Shown here piece after piece: positions 35,394 to 44,577 of a stretch of DNA of 64,000 nucleotides. Each line of letters begins with the position of its first letter. The stretch's first letter is position 1. The position numbers and the translations under genes are program-made. Under the pieces are notes generated by a model. It did no database searches. It saw nothing but the letters and a program-made list of their open reading frames with translations, and was not told where the DNA came from. The DNA comes from Syntrophomonas zehnderi OL-4 (lineage in GTDB: Bacteria > Bacillota > Syntrophomonadia > Syntrophomonadales > Syntrophomonadaceae). Location of the stretch: assembly GCF_000983115.1 (NCBI RefSeq), contig NZ_CGIH01000026.1, positions 48,554-112,553 on the forward strand, in the 5' to 3' direction.

Positions 35394-36131
35394 TTAATCC
35401 TGAGTGCGGTTTTCCTCTTCCAGGATAACAAGTATTTCTTCTTTAAGTTGCAGGCGCTCCATCTGATCGTAATCTTTATTTTGCAAGTCAATTTCCATTT
35501 TTACACGGGCCGGCCGCGCTGTAAAAAGGTATATCCGATCAGCCAGCAACAAAGATTCCTCAATATCATGGGTAATAAATAACACCGAGGCAGTGTAACG
35601 GGCCGACAGTTCTTTCAGCCAGATTTGCATACTGCGGCGGCTGATGGCATCCAAGGCAGCAAAGGGCTCATCTAACAGCAGGATGTCACTGGCCTGCAGA
35701 TAAGTGCGCAATAGGGCTGCCCGTTGACGCATGCCGCCGGAGAGTTGGCGCGGATAGTAGTTACCAAACCCCTCCAGGCCAAAATCCTTCAAAAAGGCTA
35801 CTGCTTGCTCGCGAGCCGCCTTTTTAGACATTCCCTTCAGAACAAGAGGGATGGAGACGTTATCCAGGATATTGCGGGAAGGAAGTAAAAGGTCTTTTTG
35901 TTGCATATAACTGATCCTGCCCGTTTTACCGGTCCAATCCTGTCCATCTATACTTATTGAGCCTTGGTCGGGCTCAATAAGTCCCGCTATTATATTAAAA
36001 AGGGTGCTTTTTCCGCAGCCGCTGGGCCCGATTAGGACTACAAATTCGCCCTGATTAAGATTTAATGAGACCTCATCCAGGGTATGCATTCCGCCCAGCG
36101 ATTTACTTATTTGATTCACTTCAATTTTCAT
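35394..36131 (-). CDS. ABC transporter ATPase (NitT/TauT family)
   Basis: A 245-aa importer ATPase. Walker A GPSGCGKST (near 35), Q loop YMQQKDLLL, signature LSGGMRQRAALLR and Walker B ILLLDEPFAALD are intact, with H loop FITHDIEES. It is the last gene of a minus-strand operon (thiamine-binding protein, permease, solute-binding protein, ATPase) behind a TPP riboswitch, so it likely powers import of a thiamine precursor such as the hydroxymethylpyrimidine moiety. Confidence 0.85.
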   Translation of the reverse strand: MKIEVNQISKSLGGMHTLDEVSLNLNQGEFVVLIGPSGCGKSTLFNIIAGLIEPDQGSISIDGQDWTGKTGRISYMQQKDLLLPSRNILDNVSIPLVLKGMSKKAAREQAVAFLKDFGLEGFGNYYPRQLSGGMRQRAALLRTYLQASDILLLDEPFAALDAISRRSMQIWLKELSARYTASVLFITHDIEESLLLADRIYLFTARPARVKMEIDLQNKDYDQMERLQLKEEILVILEEENRTQD

Positions 36132-36167
36132 GTGTAAAAACCTCTGTTAAGTATCACTCTGCTATGC

Positions 36168-37166
36168 TTAGGGCAAAAACTCATTGGTAAAGGCCTGGTC
36201 AGGATCAATCGGCTGCTTGATAATTCTATTATCGTACATTAAATCAGCAAAGCCTTTCCAAACCTCAGACTTCATTTCTCCCCAGCGAACCGCGTCATCC
36301 TGATAACGGGGGGACAGGTAGGCCTGACTGGCCATTATCAGTTCCCGGTTGCTCTCCGGCACATGTTTAATAAAAATCTCACCTGCCTCTTTCGGGTGGC
36401 TGATGGCATATTGGTAGCCTTGACTGCAGGCCAGCATAAATTTTTTAACTAACTCCGGATTTTTGGCGATCTGCTTTTCGCTGCTGACTATTAGCGGGCT
36501 GTAGAAATCCAAGGCCGTCTCTTGATCCCTAAAGGGAATAAAATCAAGGGGAATATTTCTCAGTTCGGCTTCAATGCCGGTCAAGCTGTAATAGATCATA
36601 GCAAAATCAATATTTTTCTCCATGCTGGTAAAAAAATCAGCGGAGCCTATATTTACGGTTTTAACAGTACTATAATCAGCCTGATTTTTTTCCATAAGAT
36701 ATTTTATTAAGGCATTTTCCATGGGCGTTCCCCAGCCCCCATAGGTTTTGCCGACAAAATCGTTTGGGGTTTTAATGCCTTTGCTTGCCGGGGCAGCAAA
36801 ACCGGCGTTATTATGCTGAACGATGGCAGCTATGGCAACTACCGGGACATTTTCAGACCGGGCTGCGGTGACTTCTTCCTGGTATGAGATTCCAAATTCC
36901 GCCTGGTCGGCCGCCACCAGTTGGGGAGTTCCGCCTTCCGAAGCCTGTGTGATCTTTACATCCAGTCCGGCATCCTTAAAATAGCCTTTCTCCTGTGCAA
37001 CATATAAGCCGGTATGATTAGTATTGGGAAACCAATCCAAGAGTATGGTTACTTTTTGCAGGGATTCCTGCTCCTGTCTGGTTTGATTGGTTGAACAGCC
37101 TGCCAAGGAAAAAAGCAGGCAAAAGCTTAACAATATACTAACGATTCTTTTCATAAAGCACGACAC
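36168..37166 (-). CDS. ABC solute-binding lipoprotein (ThiY-like)
   Basis: A 332-aa lipoprotein of the NMT1/THI5-like binding-protein family. The signal peptide ends in lipobox LAGC (Cys near 23). VTILLDWFPNTNHTGLYVAQEKGYF is split here in description: the start of the mature domain shows the LDWFPN and HTGLYVAQ segments typical of pyrimidine-precursor binders. Riboswitch control supports a thiamine-precursor ligand such as formylaminopyrimidine; the ligand is inferred. Confidence 0.82.
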   Translation of the reverse strand: MSCFMKRIVSILLSFCLLFSLAGCSTNQTRQEQESLQKVTILLDWFPNTNHTGLYVAQEKGYFKDAGLDVKITQASEGGTPQLVAADQAEFGISYQEEVTAARSENVPVVAIAAIVQHNNAGFAAPASKGIKTPNDFVGKTYGGWGTPMENALIKYLMEKNQADYSTVKTVNIGSADFFTSMEKNIDFAMIYYSLTGIEAELRNIPLDFIPFRDQETALDFYSPLIVSSEKQIAKNPELVKKFMLACSQGYQYAISHPKEAGEIFIKHVPESNRELIMASQAYLSPRYQDDAVRWGEMKSEVWKGFADLMYDNRIIKQPIDPDQAFTNEFLP

Positions 37167-37193
37167 CTTTCGATAAATCAGATAAGGGATAAA

Positions 37194-37964
37194 TCACCCT
37201 TTCATTTGCCAGCGATTCCAGGGTATAAATATGTATTCCATCAGGTCGACAATTTTTACGATCAGCAGACTGAGCAGGCAGATGACGAGTACCGCTGCCA
37301 GAACCTGATCGACCTGGTATCCTTTTTGGGCCAAAGTCATAAAATAACCCAGCCCTTTTTCCGCCCCCATCCATTCCCCGATAATCGCCCCCATTATACT
37401 GTAAGTAGCTGAAATCCTTAGTCCTGAGAAAAATGATGGCAGAGCCGCAGGTATTTTCACCATCTTAGTTATCGCCAGGCGGCCCGCCCCCATGGAACGA
37501 AAAAGTTGTATTTGGTCATCATCAACTGATTCCAGGCCGTTTATCAAGCTTATCAGGATAGGAAAAAAACAAACCAGGATGACTACCAGTATTTTGGGTA
37601 GCATACCAAAACCAAACCAGATAACAAACAACACAGTTAATACGATCAGGGGGATCGTCTGAGAAATTATAACCAGGGGATACAGGGCTTGTTTAAGCCA
37701 ATATATGCTGTCCATCAATACCGCGATTAAAACCGCCAGCAGCATGGCCAATAGCAGTCCCAAACCAGCTTCCAGCAAGGTAGTAGCCGTATGCATCAAC
37801 AACAGCTCGTGGATCGTAAATACGCTTTTAATTACCTGACCGGGTGACGGCAAAATCCAGGCCGGGGTATTATAATAACGCACCCCGGCATCCCACAATA
37901 ATATAAAAAAAAGTACTGCCAATAGAGGCAAAAGCTTAGCTGTGGTTTGAGCAGATTTTTTCAT
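37194..37964 (-). CDS. ABC transporter permease (ThiX-like)
   Basis: A 256-aa inner-membrane permease with about six hydrophobic segments. The EAA loop appears as SMGAGRLAITKMVKIPAALP (about residue 150-170), the ATPase contact. It overlaps the thiamine-binding gene by 29 nt and lies 27 nt before the solute-binding gene. Confidence 0.85.
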   Translation of the reverse strand: MKKSAQTTAKLLPLLAVLFFILLWDAGVRYYNTPAWILPSPGQVIKSVFTIHELLLMHTATTLLEAGLGLLLAMLLAVLIAVLMDSIYWLKQALYPLVIISQTIPLIVLTVLFVIWFGFGMLPKILVVILVCFFPILISLINGLESVDDDQIQLFRSMGAGRLAITKMVKIPAALPSFFSGLRISATYSIMGAIIGEWMGAEKGLGYFMTLAQKGYQVDQVLAAVLVICLLSLLIVKIVDLMEYIFIPWNRWQMKG

Positions 37965-38226
37965 CTATAGATACTCCGTCCGGTTTGTAATCAATAGTAA
38001 TCATGGATATTACTCGTGGTGCACCTGCCGCAATACATAGCTCCTGAGCTTTTTTAACCAGATCCAAAAGAGTAACCAAATCGCCTTCGATAGTGGTATC
38101 ATTCGGGCTGACCATATAGTTTAAGCCAGAATCATGAATCATCTTAATTACCTGGTCAACCAAAGGATATAGCTGATCTTCAGGAACGATGGGCAGTACC
38201 TTCAAACTTAAATTGGCTTCGGGCAT
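37936..38226 (-). CDS. Thiamine-binding protein (MTH1187/YqgV family)
   Basis: A 96-aa ferredoxin-like-fold protein of the MTH1187 family (PF01910), often found with thiamine-precursor ABC importers and thought to bind thiamine-type ligands. MVSPNDTTIEGD near 38 is a family signature. AAGGAGTTG precedes the ATG. It is first in the riboswitch-controlled operon and its end overlaps the permease start. Confidence 0.82.
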   Translation of the reverse strand: MPEANLSLKVLPIVPEDQLYPLVDQVIKMIHDSGLNYMVSPNDTTIEGDLVTLLDLVKKAQELCIAAGAPRVISMITIDYKPDGVSIDEKICSNHS

Positions 38227-38242
38227 ATAAAATCAACTCCTT

Positions 38243-38277
38243 AAAAAAACTCCTCACCTGAAAAGGGTAAGGAGTTT
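38243..38277 (-). terminator. Riboswitch-controlled terminator
   Basis: On the minus strand AACTCCTTACC pairs with GGTGAGGAGTT (one G-U) followed by seven T, between the TPP aptamer and the first gene. It indicates transcriptional attenuation when TPP is bound. Confidence 0.88.
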
Positions 38278-38289
38278 ATAAGAAGACAT

Positions 38290-38388
38290 TGTTATGCTCC
38301 CTACGCTGGCATTACCCAGATCAGGTTATAGGGTCAGGATCGCTTTAGATCCACTCTCAGCTGAATTAATCCAGCTCCCCTTTGTATA
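38290..38388 (-). promoter_or_regulatory. TPP riboswitch (thi box)
   Basis: The minus strand carries the aptamer core in order: GGGGAGCT…AGCTGAGAG, then ACCTGATCTGGGTAATGCC and AGCGTAGGGA. These are the invariant CUGAGA and ACCUGAUCUGGnUAAUGCCAGCGUAGGGA elements. It starts about at the predicted transcription start and is followed by a terminator and the ABC operon. Confidence 0.96.
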
Positions 38389-38394
38389 GCTGAC

Positions 38395-38423
38395 ATTATA
38401 CTATGCTGATGGTTGCAGGTCAA
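38395..38423 (-). promoter_or_regulatory. Promoter of the riboswitch operon
   Basis: Minus strand TTGACC (38418-38423), 17-bp spacer, TATAAT (38395-38400), placing the start near 38388. Confidence 0.8.
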
Positions 38424-38440
38424 TACAGTGTCGGCAGTAA

Positions 38441-38455
38441 AAAGGGGAGCTGGAT
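38441..38455 (+). repeat. Inverted copy of a thi-box segment
   Basis: AAAGGGGAGCTGGAT is the exact reverse complement of 38369-38383, the 5' arm of the TPP aptamer, and AGCTGAC recurs in matching order farther out. It may be a remnant of a duplicated riboswitch or promoter in the opposite direction. Confidence 0.5.
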
Positions 38456-38541
38456 CACTAACCATGATACGTCAGCTATTCTTGGTGTGCGTATTGACCG
38501 AGGTGGTTTGCTTCATAAGCAGCAAATATACATAATGCGGC

Positions 38542-38570
38542 TTGTGAAGTCGAAAAAACTATGCTAAACT
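38542..38570 (+). promoter_or_regulatory. Probable promoter of trpB2
   Basis: TTGTGA, 17 bp, TAAACT, 48 bp before the trpB2 ATG. Confidence 0.5.
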
Positions 38571-38617
38571 CTTGTTATGTGCAAACAACAATATAAGCTG
38601 AGAGGAGCGAACTGGAG

Positions 38618-39979
38618 ATGAGTAGAGAAGAGCTCACCAAAATCATTCTGCCTGAGGATAAATTACCTAAATTCTGGTACAATGTGCAGGCAGACATGCC
38701 TAATCCATTGGCACCGGGATTAAACCCCCAAACCAAACAACCTCTGACCCCCGCTGATCTGGAACCCATCTTTGCGCGTGAATTGATCTTGCAGGAGGTT
38801 TCAACCGAAAGATATATTGAAATACCGTCTGAAGTCCGGGAATTATATAAACAGTATCGTCCCGCACCGCTATTCAGGGCGCATCGTCTGGAAAAGGCCC
38901 TGGATACACCATGCCGTATTTACTATAAATATGAAGGTGTCAGCCCGGTAGGAAGTCATAAACTAAACTCAGCCTTACCGCAGGTGTTTTATAATAAAAT
39001 CCAGGGAATCAAAAGAATTACGACCGAAACAGGTGCCGGACAATGGGGTACGGCACTGTCACTGGCCTGCAAACATTTTGATGTTGAAGCCATGATCTAT
39101 ATGGTGCGGGTCAGTTATAACCAGAAACCATACCGCCGTTCTATTATGGAATTATACGGAGGCAAATGTGTATCCAGTCCCAGCCCTTTAACCAAGGCCG
39201 GGAGAGATGTTCTGGAAAATTATCCGGATACACCAGGAACCCTGGCTATTGCCATCAGTGAAGCGGTTGAAGATGCTATCAGCCGCGATGACACCAACTA
39301 TTCTCTAGGCAGTGTATTAAATCACGTCTGTTTGCATCAAACTATCATTGGCCAGGAAGTAAAGCTGCAGATGGAAATGGTGGATGATTATCCCGATATA
39401 GTAATTGGGTGTTGCGGCGGAGGCAGCAACTTTGCCGGTATTGCCTTGCCGTTTATCCCCGATAAACTGGCCGGCAGCAAGGTGCGTCTTTTAGGTGTGG
39501 AGCCGGCCGCTTGCCCAACCATGACTAAAGGCGTATTTGCCTATGATTATGGTGATGTGGTGGGTTATACCCCCATGCTTAAGATGTATACTCTAGGCCA
39601 TGACTTTACCCCTTCCGGTATCCATGCCGGCGGTTTAAGGTATCACGGAGAATCACCGTTGGTTAGCCAACTGTACCATGATAAATTGTTCGAAGCTACC
39701 GCCGTTAAACAAAACGCTGCTTTTGCAGCCGCCATGTTATTTGCTCAGAATGAAGGTATCGTTCCGGCTCCTGAATCGGCCCACGCCATCTGCGCTGCGG
39801 TTGACGAAGCCCTTAAAGCCAAAGAAGAAGGTGTCACCAAAACGATAGTATTCAATCTGAGCGGGCACGGCCATTTAGATCTGTATTCCTATGACCGGTA
39901 CCTCTCCGGTGAGACCGAAGACATTGAGTTCTCCTGCGAAGATCTGGAGATCAGCCTAAAAACCTTGCCGCAGGTTTAA
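38618..39979 (+). CDS. TrpB2-type tryptophan synthase beta chain
   Basis: A 453-aa PLP enzyme of the TrpB2 subgroup, which is longer than TrpB1 and usually lacks a partner TrpA. The PLP lysine lies in VGSHKLNSA (near 113), substrate loop in TTETGAGQWG (near 131) and phosphate loop in CCGGGSNFAG (near 268). It stands alone with its own promoter and terminator. It would join indole and serine to tryptophan; whether it acts on free indole or serves another role is not visible. Confidence 0.88.
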   Translation: MSREELTKIILPEDKLPKFWYNVQADMPNPLAPGLNPQTKQPLTPADLEPIFARELILQEVSTERYIEIPSEVRELYKQYRPAPLFRAHRLEKALDTPCRIYYKYEGVSPVGSHKLNSALPQVFYNKIQGIKRITTETGAGQWGTALSLACKHFDVEAMIYMVRVSYNQKPYRRSIMELYGGKCVSSPSPLTKAGRDVLENYPDTPGTLAIAISEAVEDAISRDDTNYSLGSVLNHVCLHQTIIGQEVKLQMEMVDDYPDIVIGCCGGGSNFAGIALPFIPDKLAGSKVRLLGVEPAACPTMTKGVFAYDYGDVVGYTPMLKMYTLGHDFTPSGIHAGGLRYHGESPLVSQLYHDKLFEATAVKQNAAFAAAMLFAQNEGIVPAPESAHAICAAVDEALKAKEEGVTKTIVFNLSGHGHLDLYSYDRYLSGETEDIEFSCEDLEISLKTLPQV

Positions 39980-40008
39980 GCAGGCCTGAGAAATCAAGTG
40001 AAAATATA

Positions 40009-40036
40009 AAAACCCGGATTGAAAATCCGGGTTTTG
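40009..40036 (+). terminator. trpB2 terminator
   Basis: AAAACCCGGAT / ATCCGGGTTTT perfect stem, 5-nt loop, ending in TTTTG. Confidence 0.88.
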
Positions 40037-40110
40037 TATTCTATGGAGTGAGTATAAATAGCATTATAATGATAAACTGTTAATGGATAAGGCGGTTGAG
40101 GGAGGAACGG

Positions 40111-40809
40111 ATGGTTTTATTAAAGCGTTTACGGGCTGTTGCCGATATGATAATTGAAAACAAAAGTTTGGCCGATATAGGAGCTGATCATGCCCAGCTA
40201 TCCATTTATCTGCTTCAGCAGCAAATGGTTCCGGCAGTTATCATCGGCGAACTAGGTGATGGACCTTACCGGAGAGCTCTACAGGCGGTTTTTGCCAGCG
40301 GGCTGTCGGCTGATATTACTGTACGCCAGGGCAACGGTCTGGCCGTCCTGGAAAAAGGAGAGGTATCCACCGTAGTTCTGGCCGGTATGGGTGCAGATAC
40401 GATTATAGAAATACTGTCCCACGATGATGAAAAAGCCAGAAGTTTTCAACGGTTCGTTTTTCAGCCCATGAGCAAAGTCGGCGTTTTAAGAAAATATTTG
40501 GCTTGGCAAGGCTGGCCGGTTGTAGCTGAACAGCTTGTTGGGGAGAACAATCAGTTTTTTCAGGTGCTGGCCAGTGAGCCAGGCAATACGCCTTATCGTC
40601 TGACGACATTGGAAACCGAACTGGGCTTTAACGCGCTGCAGGCAGATACTGAACTAAAGCGCAGCTTCCTTAAGCTGCATCATGATAAATATACCAAGGT
40701 AGTAGATGAATTATTGGCCTCAGGGCAGGAAGATATTGGCGCCCGGATAAATGATTACCGCGAGAGAATTAAAGAACTGGAGATGATATTAGGTGCAAGC
40801 TCAGGTTAA
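40111..40809 (+). CDS. trmK: tRNA (adenine-N1)-methyltransferase TrmK
   Basis: A 232-aa Rossmann methyltransferase making m1A22 in tRNA, using S-adenosylmethionine. LADIGADHAQLSIYL (near 22) is motif I and VVLAGMGADTIIEIL (near 88) carries the catalytic-site motif; a C-terminal coiled coil follows (about 185-230). ATG at 40111 is preferred to an upstream in-frame TTG because GGGAGGAA lies just before it. It overlaps the Nif3-family gene by 17 nt, a conserved pair. Confidence 0.92.
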   Translation: MVLLKRLRAVADMIIENKSLADIGADHAQLSIYLLQQQMVPAVIIGELGDGPYRRALQAVFASGLSADITVRQGNGLAVLEKGEVSTVVLAGMGADTIIEILSHDDEKARSFQRFVFQPMSKVGVLRKYLAWQGWPVVAEQLVGENNQFFQVLASEPGNTPYRLTTLETELGFNALQADTELKRSFLKLHHDKYTKVVDELLASGQEDIGARINDYRERIKELEMILGASSG

Positions 40810-41908
40810 AGACATATGTAGACTGCTGGAAACGCATTACCCCCTTCATATTGCGGAAAAATGGGACAATGTCGGCCTGCAGTTAGGATCCTATCTAAAT
40901 CCAGTCAGAAGGGTAGTAATCAGTCTGGATCTTAATCAGGAGGTATTGGATCAGGCCATTGATCAGGAGGCTGATTTAATCATTACCCATCATCCATTTT
41001 TTTTCAATCCCATAAAAAATATTAACTGTGATACCACGCAAGGCAAATTAATCTCCCAATTGATCAAACATGATATCAGCCTTTATGCGGCCCATACGAA
41101 TCTGGATTCGGCCAGCCAAGGGCTTAATCAATACTTGGCTGAAAAACTCAACCTCAAAAATATTCAACTACTGACCCAGACTTACAGTGAACCACTCTAT
41201 AAACTGGTGGTTTATGTTCCCGGCCAGGATGAAGCCGCGGTACGTAATGCGCTCAGTTCAGCAGGCGCAGGGCACCTAGGCAGTTATTCCCACTGCACTT
41301 TTCGCAGTAAGGGTATCGGCACATTTTTGCCTCAGCCGGGCAGCCAGCCGTATATAGGCAAGCAAGGGGTTTTAGAGGAAGTAGAGGAAATACGCCTGGA
41401 AACGATTGTGCCCCAGAATCTGCTCACAGAGGTTTTAGTACAAATGCAGACAGCCCACCCTTATGAAGAACCGGCATATGATGTATATCTTTTATATAAT
41501 CAGGGAGAGTATTATAGCCCGGGCAGAATCGGCCATTTAGCTACGGCCGTCAGTTTGCTGGAGTTTTGTGAGCATGTCAAGACAGTCTTGCAGCTTGATA
41601 GTCTGCGGGTAGTAGGGAATTATTCTGATAAAGTGCAAAAGATAGCGGTTGTCAGTGGTGCCGGAACCAGCTTTATACCGGCGGCGCGGGCTGCCCACTG
41701 TGATCTGCTGCTAACCGGAGATTTAAAATATCATGAAGCCCGTGAGGCTGAAGCTTGCGGCCTGGCTATCGTTGATGCCGGTCATCAGGGTACGGAACAG
41801 GTAATGCCTGGCATGGTGGCCGATCTCCTCCAGGAAAGCTCCAGGCGGGCCGGATTTGAGTTAGATATTGTTCCGGTTATGGTCAGCACCTGTATAAAGT
41901 CGATATGA
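40793..41908 (+). CDS. Nif3-like dinuclear metal protein (YqfO family)
   Basis: A 371-aa Nif3/NGG1p-interacting-factor family protein, often annotated GTP cyclohydrolase I type 2. Metal ligands are seen in ITHHPFFF (near 64) and HTNLDSA (near 102), and near the end in GHQGTEQ. An inserted PII-like domain (about 130-230) is typical of the Firmicute form. Function is unsettled. GTG at 40793 is used. Confidence 0.88.
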   Translation: MQAQVKDICRLLETHYPLHIAEKWDNVGLQLGSYLNPVRRVVISLDLNQEVLDQAIDQEADLIITHHPFFFNPIKNINCDTTQGKLISQLIKHDISLYAAHTNLDSASQGLNQYLAEKLNLKNIQLLTQTYSEPLYKLVVYVPGQDEAAVRNALSSAGAGHLGSYSHCTFRSKGIGTFLPQPGSQPYIGKQGVLEEVEEIRLETIVPQNLLTEVLVQMQTAHPYEEPAYDVYLLYNQGEYYSPGRIGHLATAVSLLEFCEHVKTVLQLDSLRVVGNYSDKVQKIAVVSGAGTSFIPAARAAHCDLLLTGDLKYHEAREAEACGLAIVDAGHQGTEQVMPGMVADLLQESSRRAGFELDIVPVMVSTCIKSI

Positions 41909-42063
41909 CCTTAATCATCCTGACTGGTTAAAGAAAATCAGAGCAACGATTTTATTATTACCTGGCGGGCATGGGAAAAAATGTGGAATTTTTCATTTAC
42001 CGGAAGGAATTTTCATCCATGGTGTGGAAAAGGAATGATGTAAACCAGGGGAGATGAGGATTT

Positions 42064-43089
42064 ATGTTAAAAATAAAGCTCAGCAGTCTGAAACCAGGTG
42101 CAAGACTAGGCAAAGATATATATAGTTATGATGGCAACCTGCTCCTGCCCAAGGGGGCAATTATCACGAGTGAGCATTTAGAGGCCTTTGCCCGCAGGCA
42201 GTTTGACGAAGTTTTCATTATGGAAACAGGCACTAAAATCAGCTCGGAAAAGAATTTTGAAGAAGTCTATTCACAATCCCTGGATATTGCCAAATCGTTT
42301 ATGATGGAAGCTCGATTAGGCAAGCCCCTGGAGTTTGATGAAATTAACGATACGGTTAATCTTTTGGTCGAACAGGTTTTTGATCAACACGGACTTTTCC
42401 GGCAGATGCGTCTTATGAAGAATAAAGACGACTACCTTTTCACCCATTCGGTAAATGTCTCCTTGTTATGTATACTTATTGGGCGCTGGTTAAAATGTGA
42501 TGATGAAACCATCAAGAATTTAGGTGTTGCTGGATTGCTGCATGATATAGGTAAAGTGTTCGTAGAAAATGACATCCTAAATAAACCCGATAAATTAACC
42601 GCGGAAGAATTTGAGGAGATCAAGAAACACACTTTATTAGGGTACAATCTTATAAATCAATACCCCTGGGTTAATGCAGAGGTAGCCAATGCTGTTCTTA
42701 TGCATCACGAAAGGGCGGACGGTTCCGGTTACCCGGTAGGCCTAAAAGGTTATAAAATAGGTTTTTATGCGTCTGCGGTTGCGGTTGCGGACGTCTATGA
42801 TGCCTTGACTTCCAGTCGGGTTTATTCCGGCAAAGTCTCTCCTTATACGGCTGCCGAAATACTATGGCAGGAATCATTTGGCAAGCTTGATCCACGTATA
42901 TCCAAAGTGTTTTATGATAAGATAACAGATTTTTATGTGGGAAACGAGGTGATTCTATCGAACGGTATGAAGGGGATTGTTGTATACGTTGATCCCAGCC
43001 AGCCTACCCGGCCGATTATTTTGGCAGGGGATGAGTTTTATAACCTGGCTGAGGAAAGATCCATCACTATTCAAGAAATAATCGATTAA
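42064..43089 (+). CDS. HD-GYP domain protein
   Basis: A 341-aa predicted c-di-GMP phosphodiesterase. An N-terminal helical part (about 1-110) is followed by the HD-GYP domain with HSVNVSLL, LLHDIGKV (HD pair near 162) and HHERADGSGYP (GYP motif near 218), all intact. There is no membrane segment or receiver domain. GGGGAGATGAGG precedes the ATG. Together with the PilZ protein at 59.3 kb it points to c-di-GMP signalling. Confidence 0.9.
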   Translation: MLKIKLSSLKPGARLGKDIYSYDGNLLLPKGAIITSEHLEAFARRQFDEVFIMETGTKISSEKNFEEVYSQSLDIAKSFMMEARLGKPLEFDEINDTVNLLVEQVFDQHGLFRQMRLMKNKDDYLFTHSVNVSLLCILIGRWLKCDDETIKNLGVAGLLHDIGKVFVENDILNKPDKLTAEEFEEIKKHTLLGYNLINQYPWVNAEVANAVLMHHERADGSGYPVGLKGYKIGFYASAVAVADVYDALTSSRVYSGKVSPYTAAEILWQESFGKLDPRISKVFYDKITDFYVGNEVILSNGMKGIVVYVDPSQPTRPIILAGDEFYNLAEERSITIQEIID

Positions 43090-43310
43090 TACCACGCAGA
43101 GTTGAACCTGAATAAACCAGTTTTTTGTTCGAAAACTACAACATTTAGGAAAAATCTTAGCGCTTTTAGAAAAACCTATATGGAAGTCCTATAAACAGGC
43201 GTTTTTTCCTGAACCCATGCATAAAATTTTTCTCAAAAAGGCAAAATGATGATAATAAGCTGCCAAATCCAAATATATTAAATTATTTTTAAAAAAATTA
43301 GCTTATTAGA

Positions 43311-43335
43311 AGGAATTACCGCTTTTTTGAGGAAT
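43311..43335 (+). promoter_or_regulatory. Possible sigma-H-like promoter of hup
   Basis: AGGAATT, 14 bp, GAAT. This fits the sigma-H form AGGAWWT-N12-14-GAAT. The other 200 bp of the gap are AT-rich with no gene. Confidence 0.3.
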
Positions 43336-43372
43336 GTAAAATAGGTAGAAAAATTAAAGGGAGGATTATGTC

Positions 43373-43702
43373 GTGAACAAATCGGAACTTGTAAAATCTC
43401 TGGCGGAGAAGGCTGAAATTACTCAAAAGGATGCTGCCAAAGCATTGGATGCCGTGGTAGAGACTATTCAGCAGGCCTTGGCAAATGGCGAAAAAGTGCA
43501 GATCATTGGTTTTGGTAGTTTTGAAGTGCGTGACCGTAAAGAGAGAACCGTTATTAGTCCGGCCACCCGCGAAGAAATTACCGTTCCAGCAACGAGAGTT
43601 CCAGCATTTAAACCCGGCAAATCCCTTAAGGAAGCTGTGGGAATCAAAAAAGAAGCTACTTCCAAAAAGGGTACCAAAAAGCCAGCCGCCAAAAAGAAAT
43701 AA
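43373..43702 (+). CDS. hup: DNA-binding protein HU with basic tail
   Basis: A 109-aa nucleoid protein. Residues 1-90 are standard HU, including IGFGSFEVRDR (near 46) and the arm with FKPGKSLKEAV. Residues 91-109 form an extra Lys-rich tail (TSKKGTKKPAAKKK), not present in typical 90-aa HU. GTG at 43373 follows AGGGAGGA. It probably compacts DNA; the tail would add nonspecific binding. Confidence 0.93.
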   Translation: MNKSELVKSLAEKAEITQKDAAKALDAVVETIQQALANGEKVQIIGFGSFEVRDRKERTVISPATREEITVPATRVPAFKPGKSLKEAVGIKKEATSKKGTKKPAAKKK

Positions 43703-43725
43703 CAGATATTTTTAATGGCATAAAA

Positions 43726-43757
43726 TAAAGAGGTATACGTATGTGTACCTCTTTTTT
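43726..43757 (+). terminator. hup terminator
   Basis: AAAGAGGTA…TACCTCTTT stem followed by TTT, 24 bp after the stop. It lies close to the end of the convergent DUF2726 gene and may serve both. Confidence 0.8.
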
Positions 43758-43792
43758 ATAGGCCGATAAAAAAATATCCTCAGCATAAGGCG

Positions 43793-44341
43793 TTATAATA
43801 CTTTTAGCCCATGTTTGCGTAGGGTGAATACCAGATCTTCCTTGCGGGGAATCGAATCCAGGTTAACTTTTAAAAGGGGCAACCCGGCCGCCTGAAGCGC
43901 TTTTATTGTAAAATTATTCGAAAGCTGGTTTTTTATATGGGCATCCGGTTCTTCCATATTAATGGCCAGCACAGGCTTAAAATTGTTGGAATCAAGAACC
44001 GCCATATCCAGGGTGCGATCTTTCAGACGCTGCGTATACTCTTGATAGTTGGGGCTTGCGGTAACCGTTATCAGCTCCGACATCTGGATATGAGGACAGA
44101 TTATATAACCCTGGTCTGTAAGAATGTCGGCCAGCAACTGATAAAATACCTGCTCTTTAGCACTCAATACCCGCGCTCTACATTGGTAAGGCAGTTTGCT
44201 GGTATCCACCCAGGCATCACTGATGTCGATAACATCACCTGATTTGCCGGGGTTTTTTTTAGGTTTAATCTGCTCTTTGATAGCGTCTATCACCAGTTTA
44301 GATATAATGAAAACAATAACCAAGGCTATAAACTGTACCAT
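43793..44341 (-). CDS. DUF2726 membrane-anchored protein
   Basis: A 182-aa protein: an N-terminal membrane segment (about residues 2-18), a short linker, then a DUF2726 domain (about 55-180), a nuclease-like fold related to topoisomerase-associated and restriction-type domains. VLSAKEQVFYQLL and LDMAVLDSNNFKPVLAI are recognisable. GGAGGTAAAT precedes the ATG. Role unknown; it is transcribed alone. Confidence 0.7.
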   Translation of the reverse strand: MVQFIALVIVFIISKLVIDAIKEQIKPKKNPGKSGDVIDISDAWVDTSKLPYQCRARVLSAKEQVFYQLLADILTDQGYIICPHIQMSELITVTASPNYQEYTQRLKDRTLDMAVLDSNNFKPVLAINMEEPDAHIKNQLSNNFTIKALQAAGLPLLKVNLDSIPRKEDLVFTLRKHGLKVL

Positions 44342-44479
44342 ATTTACCTCCTTGTTATATTATAGAATAGGTGCCTAGATTAGGCTTGCCCACTTTTTCT
44401 TTAATAAGTATCTCCAGTAAACAGGGATAAAAGGATTGTCAGGAAAACAAAGACCTTTAATTTACCTGTCCTTTTATTA

Positions 44480-44508
44480 TAGAATTGATTATAGTATATT
44501 CAATTCTA
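44480..44508 (+). promoter_or_regulatory. AT-rich inverted repeat
   Basis: TAGAATTGA…TCAATTCTA with an 11-nt spacer in the 344-bp gap between the DUF2726 gene and thrC. It could be an operator for either; no regulator assigned. Confidence 0.3.
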
Positions 44509-44577
44509 ATATAAAAACAGAGTCAACAAGTAAACAATCTTTGTATATCCATCTGATCTGCGTAATATGAAGCAATT

